Assembly: GCA_024734555.1 (NCBI GenBank)
Contig: JANPWX010000033.1
Location: 8,001,402 to 8,065,401, forward strand
Direction of reading: 5' to 3'
DNA from: Trochalopteron elliotii
Lineage: Eukaryota > Chordata > Aves > Passeriformes > Leiothrichidae
DNA: 64,000 bases
Shown here: piece after piece, positions 36,548 to 48,900 of the stretch
Numbering within the stretch: the first letter of the stretch is position 1
Layout: each line of letters starts with the position of its first letter
Made by a program: the position numbers and the translations under genes
The notes under the pieces: model-generated
Database searches by the model: none
What the model was told of the DNA's origin: nothing
Seen by the model: only the letters and a program-made list of their open reading frames with translations

Positions 36548-36746
36548 CCCCCTGCTTCTCTCAACCTGTGTACAGAGTATGCGCTCTAAAAATATGTACT
36601 CTTCCAAAGTCCTGCCACTTTGGAAGCCAGGAATACAGATGTGCATCACCCTGCAATGCAGTGAAAATGCACTTGGTTCTCCTCGTGGGATCATGAGCTT
36701 TTCTGTTCCATACTGCAGAATCTATCTGCCATGGTTGAAACTGTTC

Positions 36747-36762
36747 TTTTTTTTTTTTTTTT
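36747..36762 (+). repeat. Poly-T tract (T16) in 3' UTR
   Basis: A run of 16 T, about 200 bases after the T13 tract. The two form a local T-rich cluster in the inferred UTR. Confidence 0.85.
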
Positions 36763-37845
36763 AAATTTCTGCCATTCTAACAGCTGTAAGAATCCACTGC
36801 TGATTTTGTGATGATTTTGTCATATCTATAATTTAAGAACCAGAAATAATGTAAGTAAAAATAAGTTACCTCACTGTTTACCAGGTTTTTGTTTTGCGCT
36901 TAAATGACAATTTTTACTCCTTTTGCTTAATTCTTTACCTGTATTGAAAACAAGGCTAAATTAGTAGAGAATATAGCCATGCTGTAACATTGTCATGCAA
37001 TACCTTTATTAATAGATAACCACACTAAATATAGTATTACATATTTAAAAGAGAGATGGTTTCGACTCTCCAACTCTTAAAAAGTAGTGGTGATAAGCAG
37101 TTATACTCCTAGATGTTCTGTCCTTTCCCTTTTGTATTAGTATTTGTTTTCACTAATATATTTCAAAAATTATATTTCTGTGCACGTTAGAAAACTGTGA
37201 AAATAAATACCAATAAATATTGTGATACTTATTCAATGCACTGTAAAGTTCCAAGTGAGATGATACTTTGGGAATTGATGAAAGTTTCCTCACTTCTCAG
37301 AAATGGTACTAAGCTTTAATGTGGGAAAACAGTAATATTTACAGTGACATGAAATTTTAATGGAGAATGTCTTGGTTTGCACTTCTGGTACTATTAGAAG
37401 AAATGATATGTTTTTCTCAGCAAATGCATTATGAGATTACATTTTTAAATTTGTTTTGTGCATTGCAGTACATAAGAATAACCGCTTTGAAGAGGTTTGT
37501 GTTACTCCATTACTACGGCATTCTTTTGTCTGATAATTTTTTTTTCCTGAGCCCATTTAATAATGGTGTTTAATGGCAAAAACCTTTTTGGGAATGTATT
37601 TTGGCTTCTGTCTCACATTGCAAACCCTGACCTTGGACTCGTAGTGATGCAGTCGAAGGCCCTGACGAGGCTGCTCTGCCTTTCTGCACTCCTGGGGACT
37701 GGGACCTTCCTTGTTCCCACCTGGGACCAGATTAAAAGAGTCCAGAACACTTTTGGAGGATGTGCTGTGCAACAATAGAAGTTTAAATGATCTTCAAAAG
37801 TGAAAATAAAAAGAAATTGGAGGTTCACAGTTAGCCACACTAGTT

Positions 37846-37871
37846 GGGGTGGGGGGGGTCTGTGACAGGGG
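37846..37871 (+). other. G-quadruplex candidate in 3' UTR, sense strand
   Basis: G4, T, G8, a nine-base spacer, then G4. The G8 can supply two G3 runs, giving four runs with loops of 1, 2 and 9. It is on the sense strand, so the mRNA itself could fold. Confidence 0.55.
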
Positions 37872-39850
37872 TCTGCAGTTTCTGGAGGAGATGATAATTT
37901 TTAACTAAAGTGATTTGAATTCTACTTAAGTTTCTGAAAGTAACTGAAAAAGCGGGAGTTTTCTTTTTCTTTTAAAGCCAAAGTCTTCACATTTTCATAC
38001 GAGGTTTCACAGGAAAATGGGCCAAAGAATACAATTAAATATGCAAATGGTTAATCCTATGGAAAAGGGTATCCTGTTATCTTGATATGCACAAGCATAT
38101 TAATGGTAATAGGAACGTGTGTAATTTTCCTGTATATTGCTATGTAGGTTGCACTATTTTGAATGACACAAGCCTGATATTTTAATTACCAAATACCATA
38201 AGATGCTGTTTATTATTAGTTTAAACTTGTTAACCTAAATATATATACAGTATACACAGGCGTGCGTGCATACACCTTCCAACCCAGTCATGCGTGAGTA
38301 ATCTCCCAGAGCCGTGGGCCACATTTCAGCAGTGCTTTATTTTCAGTGGTTCTCTCCTTTCCAAACCTCCCACATCTAGAAATCCTCTAGCAGCATTTAT
38401 TGTAGTGTTTGATACCGGGTACAGAAGGGGCTGAAGGACTCGTTTGGGTCAGGATTGCTCTGTGCTAAGACAGATGAAAGCATTGAGAGAGTTCCTGTCC
38501 GAAAGAGCTGGGATTGATGCTTGTTGTAATACCCAAGCTGTAGGAAAAGGATGGCTTTTCATGCTGGTTTAAAAATCTTGGCCAGAGAGGCTCTATTGGC
38601 CTGATGACTGACCTTAAACTTAGTGTCAGCTCACATGATCCACATCTGGCAGCTGAGGAAGGATGCTCCAGAAAAAATTCCCAGGGAGGAGCAGCTGGTG
38701 TGTGCACCAGAGGCTGCCTGTGTGTTCTCCCATGCAGACTGGGCAGGGTCCAGAATGGTTTTGGCATGCCAGGCAGGATTTAGCAGTGGTGGGTAAGGCA
38801 CAATCACTTCTCTCCATGCACAGACTCTTGTGCTTGCTAGTACTGATGATGTGGAGATTTCCACCAGGGAATGAGTGTGGTATATGCTTCTTTTCTAAAT
38901 TTATACTGTTCTAGCTAAAACTTAAAAAAATATCTTGGAATCGTTTGTTGGAAGTAATTCCTGAGCTGTTTTTGAAAGAGAAAGTTGTGTAATTATCAAT
39001 TTTTCCACCTTAACAAAGAAAGAAATTCTGTAGGGCCAGGTTTTGTCTACTGCTCATTGCAAGTGTGTTTTGGAGCAGAACTTGGTTTCATGAACATTTT
39101 TGCTTAGCTTATTATTACCTGGTTTAGGTTTGGATTCCAAATGTGGACAAAACACCTTTTGACTTAAATAGGGGTGTGTGAGGGAGTGATGGGAGAGCAG
39201 ATCCTTGTGCAGTTCACGCTCAGATTTTAAAAACCCCCATGATTTAAAACCTCGTGTTGCAAAGCTTTGCAAATTGCATCATGTAAAATTGTGTGCAGCT
39301 AGGAAGGAAACCAGTGCAATTCCAGTAAGAGCTGTTAGCAGTTTATACTTGATATCAGGTGTAATATTTTGGAATAGTCCTGCTGATCTCAGAATGTCTA
39401 TTTTGCACCAATGGAGAACAGTCTGATCTCTGTCTTCACACCCCACACCCACATGTGCAGTGGATCCCGTGCCTTCCCTGCTGAAACCAGGAGGCACTAA
39501 CAGAATTCATTAATATGTTAGGCAAACTCCTACCTGATTCTTAACTCATCACTCCATTTTTATGCAAAATTTGCATCCATACATGTCAGGGTCTCACAAG
39601 CACTTCACCTGTGAGTTAATAATGTTGATTTTAATTCATCAGATTCAAATTCACACTAAACCTGAAGGGTGTTTTGTGCTTCCTTTCATCCTGTTTAAGG
39701 ATATTTGTGGGCTTAGATGAAACACTTTCTGTGCTGCTAAACAAAACCCACCAGAAATATTTTAAAATTTTAAATTACACTTTGAAAAACATTTTTTACC
39801 TGTTTACTTGAATAATGTCAATTTAATGTGTTGTCTTGATCAGTTTTTGT

Positions 39851-39902
39851 ACATATACATGTGTATATATATGAGTTATATATAAATATGTATATGTATA
39901 AA
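39851..39902. repeat. AT-rich imperfect TA/TG dinucleotide repeat in 3' UTR
   Basis: An imperfect alternating purine-pyrimidine stretch dominated by TATA and TGTATA. It contains one TGTATATA (39862-39869) that fits a Pumilio element but may be incidental to the repeat. Confidence 0.7.
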
Positions 39903-40935
39903 GTTTTTTGGGAGAATGGAGGGGCAAGACAGAAATCCAGTGTTGTGACAAAGATTCTACATTTTTTAACAGTTTCAAGTAATGTATTGTTGTTTTGAGT
40001 TTGATTAGAAGTTATTTGCTGTTGAACTATGAAAAATGAAATGCAACTGATTAAAAGAGAATTCACAATATTAATTTAGGAATTTTTTTCACACAAAAAA
40101 TTTAATTACTAGTACAGTTGGAAGAATACTCTTTTTTTAATGGGGGAAAAGAGCTCCAGGTGTAATAGTTTGTATCAGTTACATGGAGCACTAACCTACA
40201 TTGCACTAAGAGAAATTTGCATGCCAAAAATAACATTTTACCAGAAATCTTGGAACCATTCAATTCCACACACAATAAACTAAAAAGCCTGTCACTTCTG
40301 TTATTTACTAGTGCAGTTTGCTGTAACACTCTCAGAAGTGTCATACTTCAAACCAAAGGGTAAGTCACAAATTTCCAATTACTAGCAAAGGATAGTAGAG
40401 ATTTGAAGAGCTCAACACCTGAGGAAATAAATCAGGATGTTAGAGTAGAAATAAGAGAATATTGGTGAAGTGGAATCAACCATAAAATAATTATTATTTT
40501 TTAGAGAAACCAGAATTTCATTATAAAATTCACAGTCTAATGGATTCTTCAAAAGAAAAGGGTTTGGGGAAAAAAGAGAAGATTTAAAATCTAGTTTTGA
40601 CATTCCAATTACTGCCTGTTTCATTAGCTAGGTTTAGCAAAGTGGAATGAATTTGAGCACACGCAGTTTCAGCTGCTGTGTGGCTCAGACACGTGAGCAC
40701 CCAGCTCCCCCTGCACCCTCTGTACCTTCCTCTGAGCTCTGGGGGAGGCTGGAGCTGCCCCAGAGCAGTGTGGAGGAGCTGGGAGCCTCACACCTCTCTC
40801 CTGTCTTCACATCCTGTCTCACTGCAGTTCACCCTGACCATATTCTAACCCAGTGCATGACTGAGTGCTAATACTGTATAAATATTTTGAAACATATCTT
40901 AAAAAAAAAAAGAAATAAAAATGTTTGCTTCAAAC

Positions 40936-40942
40936 TTTTTAT
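40936..40942 (+). promoter_or_regulatory. Candidate cytoplasmic polyadenylation element (TTTTTAT)
   Basis: TTTTTAT lies about 206 nt before the distal poly(A) signal, farther than the usual 100 nt, but just after a nearer AATAAA (40914-40919). NR2A mRNA is known in mammals to respond to CPEB-dependent polyadenylation. Which site would be used here is unclear. Confidence 0.3.
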
Positions 40943-41065
40943 GATAGAGAAATATATAATTATTATGGTTGTCTTACAAATTGTATTGTGTTCATTTTTT
41001 TTTTTGTTAAATGTGTAGAAAAACATTAAGGGAATGGGGGACTTGAATGTCTGTGTGTACTGAAA

Positions 41066-41127
41066 TGTATATAACTATTTGGAAGAACACATGTGCCAAG
41101 TATAACATGATGTAAAAATTGTAAATA
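41066..41127 (+). promoter_or_regulatory. Two Pumilio-type motifs upstream of the poly(A) signal
   Basis: TGTATATA (41066-41073) and TGTAAATA (41120-41127) both fit the TGTANATA consensus of PUF proteins. They lie 82 and 28 nt before the poly(A) hexamer, a position where Pumilio sites often act on mRNA stability or translation. Confidence 0.5.
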
Positions 41128-41147
41128 TATGAAAAATTCATTTTTCT

Positions 41148-41153
41148 AATAAA
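41148..41153 (+). terminator. GRIN2A: Distal GRIN2A polyadenylation signal AATAAA
   Basis: A canonical hexamer followed by a T/GT-rich downstream element at 41196-41216. Cleavage is expected near 41165-41180. Its place about 10.4 kb after the stop fits the long mammalian GRIN2A UTR. I infer that this is the main 3' end. Confidence 0.7.
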
Positions 41154-43200
41154 GATAATTTCTGCCAGTTAATATGAAAAGGAACAATGGTATCATTCTT
41201 GTCTGTCTTCCTTGTTAAATGGGACAAGATGAAGCATCACCTATGAAGAAGGTTTACATTTGTTTTTTCCTTAGCCATTGATATAATTTGAAGGGTGTTA
41301 ACAGCCACGTGTTTTGAGACAGACACCCTTTGCTGTTAGAAATTATCTAAAGGTGCAGATGCCTGAAGCTAAAGCTGACAGTGTGTGATTGGCGATCCCA
41401 ATTTAATTTAATTGACAAAGAGGATCGAGACAATTAAGTTACTGTTAATTCCTTTGTTGCGAGAATGATGCCTTGAGAGGTGCTCAGTGAGGAGCAGAGG
41501 TGAGAGCCCAGGAGAAGCTCAGTGAAGGAAGGTCCCTTTACCTGGGGCACCATCCTCCCAAATTCTACATTCCCCCCAGTTCCAAGAGGCGTCAGATGCA
41601 CGAGGCACGCTGGGCCTGCAGGAGGAGATGACCTCAGCTACAGAAGGGCAGGAGCTCTTTGGGCCCCTGTGGAAGCAGCATTCAGCATGAGAAGGAGGTG
41701 TCCTGCCAGGAAAGACACCAGCCCTGAGAAGAGCTGGAGCTGTGGAGCTCAGCCAGGTGAGGATGGAGGGCAGCAAAGCAGGGGGTGAGAAAACAGCACC
41801 CATGTCTCACATTTCCTGTGACTTTTGGTCCCCACAAATTTGTCTAATGTTCTGGTTAATCAAAATGTAAATCAAAATAGAGGTTTTAGTGGAGCATTTC
41901 AAATTAATTCTAAGGTTTGACCATTTGCCTGGCCATGGGAGCTAAAGAAGTGGGGTTCACACTGTGCTCTGAAGTGGTTCTCTAGGACCCCATTTTCCAT
42001 GTTGTCTCATCATCTAATTAAAATCTTTGAATCCACAGAATGGGCAGAAACAAACCTTTGGCAATTAGAATAATTTTCTTTGAGGCAGTGAGAGGAAAGC
42101 CATTATAAAAATCCAAAGTATCCTTTTGATAAAGGGGCTTTGTGTTGAATGTAAAAATAATGATGGAGGTGAAAGGTGGCTCATGGATATCTCACAGCAG
42201 AACAGTCCCATCTATTTGTTCCCAAGATGAACACAACTGCATAGATAATATGAGAGCTATAAAATTGGACTTCTGTCCTTAATGAGGTTTTTAATGAGGA
42301 AAAACCTGCTGGGCTTATGGTCTTCTGCTAGAAGATTCTTTCAAAGGGACCCTGCCCTATTTTAATCTAAACATCTCCATTTCATGAAACACCATGAGGT
42401 GTGCCCAAGTTACTGAATCATTATTTGAGCTTGAATCTTTGTTTTTATGTGATAATGATGTTTGTCTCCAGGCTGGTGTTGGTATCAGGGCTGCTCCTCC
42501 CATCTCTACCTGCCAGCTGAGCTGATTCTCTCTGTGAGTCTCTGAGTCAGCTCAGCCTCAGCTTTGATTCCCTTTGGGATCTGGTTCAAAGACACTCACA
42601 TTCCCCCACATAGTTCTTTTGAGTCTTTGCTGATGTGTCTATGGCAACTACCAGTCTTCTAAGACTTTGCTTGCTAAAAAAAAAAATAAAATTTAAGTGG
42701 TGACTGGGAGATGGAAGCTTTTTAAGTGTGACATACATTGTGCATGGCACTGCCAGCAGCATTTCCAGTGAACTGAGCAATGCACCTGGTGCCAACACAA
42801 GTTTCTCCATGTAATTTGGACTCAAAAACACCTGTTCTAAGGCCAACTGCTGAAGTCTGCTCATGTCTATATACAGAAACACAATCCACCCTTCTTCTTG
42901 TGGTGAGTTTTCCCACTGATCATTCTAGCTGCTTGTTTCTCTGCTTCTTCCAGCAGTTTAGAAACAGCATTAGCTTCCCTTTGCAGATTTGTTACCGTAT
43001 AAAAACCAAACCATGGCTTCCACAAATTGCATTATTGATCTATCCTATGATCCTCTGTCATGCTGTGCTTGTCCCACTTCAGCAGGCACTCTGGTGTGCA
43101 GCACTCTGGTGCTGTTTTCCACTGAAGAAGGGAATTTTCACAAGCTGAAAGGGTCTCTGCATTGATTTCTCTCTAGATGTTCCCAAAAAAGCTTTCAGGT

Positions 43201-43215
43201 GGGAGGGAGGGTGGG
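43201..43215 (+). other. Perfect G-quadruplex motif with single-base loops
   Basis: GGGAGGGAGGGTGGG has four G3 runs with 1-1-1 loops, the most stable parallel type. It lies five bases before the (GT)23 tract and about 2 kb after the GRIN2A poly(A) signal. Confidence 0.8.

Positions 43216-43220
<5 letters not shown>

Positions 43221-43266
<46 letters not shown>
43221..43266. repeat. (GT)23 microsatellite
   Basis: Twenty-three uninterrupted GT units. Tracts of this length are usually polymorphic and can adopt Z-DNA. Confidence 0.97.
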
Positions 43267-43268
<2 letters not shown>

Positions 43269-45857
43269 CTTATTGACTGTTTATTTGTTTACCACTAGTT
43301 AGTTGACACAGGATGATCACTGCAGATATTGACTGCATTCTGTTCAAATCAACATGCTCAATTCTTTTTAAAGTTAATGTGTGTTTATAATGTAAACAAT
43401 GATTGTTCCTATACTATGGCAGTAATGATTTTAATGCACTGAGGTTTCTCAGTTTTGCAGTAGGTATGGGGATGGTAATACAGAATATAATAGTGATTAA
43501 CATTGTTTAGGCAAGGTTACTGCAAGGTCAAAGACATTTTCTAGCGGTCTTCATGCAGCTCCTGGTGTAATTTAATAGCAATAATCCATAAAAAAACTAT
43601 TGGCACTGCAAAAGCACATGGTGTTTTTAGAGTAGACCTCAGCCTGCTAGTTAGATGTGACCCACCTCATGAGATCACTGAACCCTTTCATAATCCAAGA
43701 CTGCATAACGTTTACACTGTCTGTAAAGAGCTATGAAAGATACAAAAAGCAGAAAATCTGAACACAAATCTCCAGAGACACAAAATACAAAATTAACCAG
43801 GTTTGAAAGTCTCAGGCCCTCTCGTTATAGAATTGTGTAGTTCCACTAATTACTTTGGGGACTGGAGCTGTTTGGCATTTCAGAGGCTTGGATGTGAGCA
43901 GCTGTCTCCTTCCATCCTGCCTGGGGAAAAGCCAATTGAGCAGGAACCATAACAGGCATTTCTCTGTGCTCAAGGAAAAGCAGAGACCTTGGCCAGGTTT
44001 TACTCCCAGTTCCTGGGATGGTGCAGTTTTATCAGTTAAGGGGTTTGCCAACTAAAGAAAAAGCTTCTTCAGTGTTATCACAATAGCACAATGCTGATTT
44101 TACCCTCCTCTTTCCCAGCAAGAGAAACGTGGCAAATTGCATAATTCTTCTGGTAGCTGAAATGCCTCTAAGTCTCTTTTCTGCAGTTATAAAAGAAGAA
44201 CCATTTGTATACCTTGGAGAAGATAAAAGTAGTAGGAGTGAGGATGACTAGAATAGCTGATTTTCCTCTAAGAACAAAACTGCCGTTGCATTGACTTGGC
44301 CACGGTGAGTGTTTCCCAATATGGGCTTTGAAAGCTGCAGAGCATGTTAATTCCAGTTACCCTTTTTATTCTATACGTAAATGTGTGTGAAGAGCTTATG
44401 TTTAAAAATAGGGGTGGGGATGATGCTGAGGGTTTTTTGCTATGGGGGAAACTTTCAAATAGGACTAGACAACTCTAAGTATCCTGCAAAAAAATCCTGC
44501 AAATCTCTTTCAATATGCCTCTCACCAGTAAGAACTTCTAGCAGTAGCTCTTAACTAATCAAAAACATAATTTATTTTTAATGAAACATCAAATCTCAAA
44601 TTTTTAGTCCATTTAGACTTTTACTTTAAGTTAAAATGCTGAAATGATATTCAGGTCCTCTTTTCTTCACCTTTAAACCCACTGCTGTTCTTTTCCATGG
44701 ATGCACTCTTGTCTCAGCAAATGGGAGCATCCACTGTGACCTTAATTGTATTTGTACTTCTCTGAACTAAACAGCTGTGATCTTACCACCTTCCTTCTTA
44801 TTTCCCATTCCTTCCATCTACTCCTTACAGTTTTCTTTGTTTCTGTCCCTGTTAGATTGTGGAAGTGTGAGCTGCACCTTGAGCCAGACCTGCATGGTCA
44901 GCTCATTTCTGTGTGTTACAAGCATTGTAATCTCCATGTTCTTTTCTATTTCTGTCTTTATAAAAACTAACATTTTGTTTATTTCTCAACTGCCACTCTG
45001 CAATGAGATGATTTCAGTATTCAGAGCATAATGGCATCCATAACCTTCTTTTTCAGATGTTGGTTTTGCACTCAAAACATTTGGATAGGTTGAACTATTT
45101 CTGCTTGCATGTGTTTATTTTTATGACATTTCTAAACATTAACATAGTTTTTTCCCTAAATATTTGAGTCTGACAGGCCATTTCAGATGTCCTTCGAATT
45201 TGTTGTGCTTGGAACAGCAAAGAAATGACAGGACATTTACAGACCAGGGCTAGGGCTATAAGTTGTGTGTTGTAAGGAATGTTGGACAGATTTACATCCC
45301 TCTGTGGCCTGAATGCCTTCATGTTGTGGTGTTGCTTCCTGTGTGCTGCAGATTTTCTGAAATAATGTTTAGCATTTAAAAAAGGTCGATTATGTAATGT
45401 GAAGTGCTGGGCTAGACCATGAAATGCTTTGAAGTCAGAGAATGAAAAACCCACAATTTAGGTGATCAAGGAAGTTATTAAATATTGATACCTTGAGAAA
45501 ATGGGCATGTGTCTTCAGTTCTTTTGCATTGCAATCTAAATAGATCACAAATTTATTTATTTGGGAAGCTGGATGCAGGTAGCAGAACCAGTTTTGTAGA
45601 GAGAAATTGAGGCAATGGTGAATATAGCCATATTTAATCATGGTATTTTACACATTTCTCAGAGCAGTGGGTGGGTATATTCGAGTGTATAAGAACCAGA
45701 GTTGCCAGCTCGTTGCTCACATCAGTGTATTCCCCAGCTGGTTCTGCATATTCCTCTTCTTCCTGAGGCTGGCAGGGAAAGTAAGATGTGAGGTTATCTG
45801 CAGCATGATGCTTGTACCCTCTTGCTGTCTGTGGGCTACAGCTTCACATTGGTTTGA

Positions 45858-45918
45858 CAGCTGGACTCGATGATCTTGAAGGCTTTTTCCAACCATCACC
45901 ATTTTATAATTCTATAAC
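45858..45918 (+). mobile_element. CR1-type LINE fragment, 3' terminus
   Basis: The stretch with GGACTCGATGATCTTGAAGG, then TTTTCCAACCAT and a degenerate ATTCTATA-type end, matches the well-known 3' end of avian CR1 elements. Only about 60 bases are recognisable. The fragment is heavily 5'-truncated, as is usual for CR1, and is not capable of movement. It is inserted in sense orientation relative to GRIN2A. Confidence 0.8.
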
Positions 45919-48900
45919 TGTAAAGCCTCAGTGCTGGAACAACAAAAGGCCATGATTTTAGACAGAAAGCTGAGAGGTAGTTATTTACACATAGGCAGCC
46001 CAAGAGGAATTAAGTACAAATGAACTCCAGTGAGCTGCAGTCTCTTACTCTGTGTGCCAGAAGTGGCTGTGGCTCGGCAGCCCGTGCACAAACAGCTGCA
46101 CTGACGTGCACAAAGACCAATTACCATCCTGCTAATTGCAAAGTGTTCCCACTGGCTTCATTGTGCTGGAGTAACCCAGGGAAAACTTGATTCTGGATTC
46201 TTAGTCTCCACCAGGCACTGCAGGGCTTGAGCAGACTGGGCATGGGGCTGTTACCATGTCAGGGCTGCTGTTGATTTAGTGTGTTTGTGTGTGCACACCT
46301 GTGCATGTGTGTGCATGCTTTAAACAAACAGCTCCTCAAATCCTCTCCAGGATGACTGCAGTGCTCTGATCACAGACCCTTATTTGCTGATTTTAGCAGC
46401 AATGAATAATTTTTAGGACGATGGATGACTCAGTGGTTGTTAAGGCCAGAGAAACCCTCCCAGTGTGTGCCAAGGAGCCCCTGGTAGTGCCATGTGCCGA
46501 GGACAGCCTGTGGTGTGTGACTGCTGTGTCCTGGGAGGATGGAAAACCTTGGCCCTGCTTGGAACAGGATTCTGTGAAAGGCCCGCTTCATTCTTGGTAG
46601 GGATCAAAGCAGATTGCTGGACTGGGAATCTCAGGGTGGTTTCTAATGCTGGCCTGGCATTATAATGTCATGGGATGTTACGAGCCCTGGTTTCCCTGCA
46701 GCCTCTTCAGTTTGTAAGGAAGGCCTTTGCTGCAGTTACTGTCTCTTGCCATTATCTCATTATGGAGCAGGCACTAAAGTCTTGGCAGAGACTTACTGGC
46801 CTTGCAGCAATGAAATAGTTAATAATACTAAATTACTAGTTTTTCTCCTAACCTGCAGTCTATTGGCATAACTTCACCATATCTCTCCCTTTGTCAGCAG
46901 AAGCCTAAAGTACAGGGAGGTGCAAACAAGCAGACAATGTCACTGAGCCACCAATATTTAGGAGGAAGTATAACAATTAAGGTAAGCCTCCAAAATGGTC
47001 TCATTCCACCATTGCCAGCAAGGCAAAGTATAAATCCTTGACAGGACTGACACCATGTTGCTCTTCATGCTGTGGAGACACATTTGTGGTGTGAGCACAC
47101 AAAGTACTGCTTTTAAAGCTGTGGACACAAAATTAATAACAGCTCAAGGAAAATGCTGGGTTTTTTGACCTTCGTGGGGTGCTTTGTCCTGAGCTTATGC
47201 AGAAACTTCTTTTTCTTTTAGCCTTATATAAGTTGTGTTGTTAGATCATGTTTTTAAAGACTTTTCCTCATGATATTTTCAGTGGACACACTTGTGACAT
47301 TTGCTGTTTGTATGACCCCTGTGAACTCACTGAAGTGCCCTCAGGGAGTCATGAATATGAAAGTGTTTCCTTTTTTGGCTTCATTTTTCACTGTTTTTGC
47401 TGTCTGGTTGGTTGTGTACAGTGCAGAGCAGCTGTCCTGAATGTTATTGTTCTGTCCTCCTTACAAGGGGCACAAAGGAAAAGCCTTCTGGAGAAAGCAG
47501 CTTTGTTTCCCCTCAAGAACTTCAACATGAGAAAAGTGACAGAAAGAGAGGACTTAATGAAAGAATTGGAACTATTACAAGAAGGATCAAAATATCTTTT
47601 TAATGAGATAGGTTGTAAGAAGAAAAGTAATGTAATAATGGTTTTGGAAATTTAATCAGAAGAGTTGATTCATATTCCAAAAATTATTTTTGTGCTGGAG
47701 TTGCATCTTCATTAAGAGCCTGCATTTTAATGGTCCACCAATAAAACTAAAGATCTCTTTGTGGATATAAGATGGTGACAGTCCTATTTTAATATTGTGA
47801 TGTCTTTTAATTGCCTTCCCTGCACAGTCTGTGCCCAAACTCCACCAAATCTGTCCATGGAGCTCTTTGTTAAACTGGCAGGTGAGAGGGAGGGACAGGA
47901 GGAGCAGTGTCACTGGGTAACTCAGTATAATGGCACAAGTGTCCATCCACTGGCAGAAAATAAAGTATCAAATGTCTTTTTCAAAGGAAAAAAAATCCCC
48001 AGCAGTAACTTTGCTTCAGGAGAGCTGAAACTGTGAGTAAGAAGCTGTATTTGCAATTGAGCCTTGTTTGCTAGTGCAGACAGAGGCAGAGTGAGAGAGT
48101 GACAGTGTTGGGGATGGGATGGAACAGCCACATGGCAGCTGCATCAAATGTAGCAGTGCCCCACTCAAATTTCTCCATTAAATAAGGAAAATAGTGTTCA
48201 GCCCATATAACCAGCAGAAAAAATCCCTCCTTATGCTGATAAATGCTACCAACTGCTGAAGAAAAATTTTATATTTTGAATAAGTGATGCAGCAGAATAT
48301 TCAGGACAGCAATTTTGATTTTGGGTCTGAGCACTGGGAGCTGCAGTGCTGTCCTGCTATGTGCCAATGAATTTAACAGTGTTGCCATCTGATTCAAATG
48401 AATCTCTTGAGTGTGAGCAAGCCAGTTTTCCATTCCCTGACATGCTGGTGTAAGTGTTACACTACCCAAAAGTGATACAATGCCCCCAAATATTTGGTTG
48501 ATTCATTTTACTTCTGGTATTTATTTACATTTTAATTGCTATAGATGGAATAAATTCTCTCCTTTGAAGTTTTATTATATTAATGAAGCTGGCATATTGT
48601 AGCCTAACTAATTTTGGAAACTCTTTTCAGCCTTTCCAGTTCTGTGAGAGAGAATTTCAATTAAAACACAGTGAGGCCTGAGTAAGTTGTTCAACACATG
48701 GCACCCTGATATCCTCAGAGGTACAGAGGGGAAGAAAAAGATATGTATCAAATTTCATAGTCAGCAAGAACACTAGCCCTTAATAAAATTGAGTGTGGTG
48801 TTTTGGGATTTTTTTTAAGAAACAAGATTTATAATTAATTACACTTCTTTTTTCTTTCAATCCTTTTTTTCTTTTTTTTTTTTTTAATTTTTCCCAGTAC

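Larger units (their letters stand above)
30744..41175 (+). other. GRIN2A: GRIN2A 3' untranslated region, about 10.4 kb (inferred extent)
   Basis: This follows the stop codon directly. I infer that it ends shortly after the AATAAA at 41148-41153, because that signal has a proper GT/T-rich element behind it and because mammalian GRIN2A also has a 3' UTR of roughly 10 kb. The stretch contains a miR-125b seed match (31671-31677), hairpins at 31897, 32549, 32753, 33288 and 35382, a G-quadruplex candidate at 37846, T13-T16 runs, an AT-rich repeat near 39851-39900, and Pumilio-type sites. Earlier AATAAA hexamers at 32122-32127, 33725-33730 and 40914-40919 could give shorter UTRs. No open frame in it looks coding. 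RNA-seq coverage would settle the end. Confidence 0.75.

Noticed and set aside
47248..47655. 135-codon plus-strand open frame in the intergenic part
   Set aside because: Translation is Cys/Phe-rich then Lys/Glu-rich with no known motif. No promoter or splice evidence.
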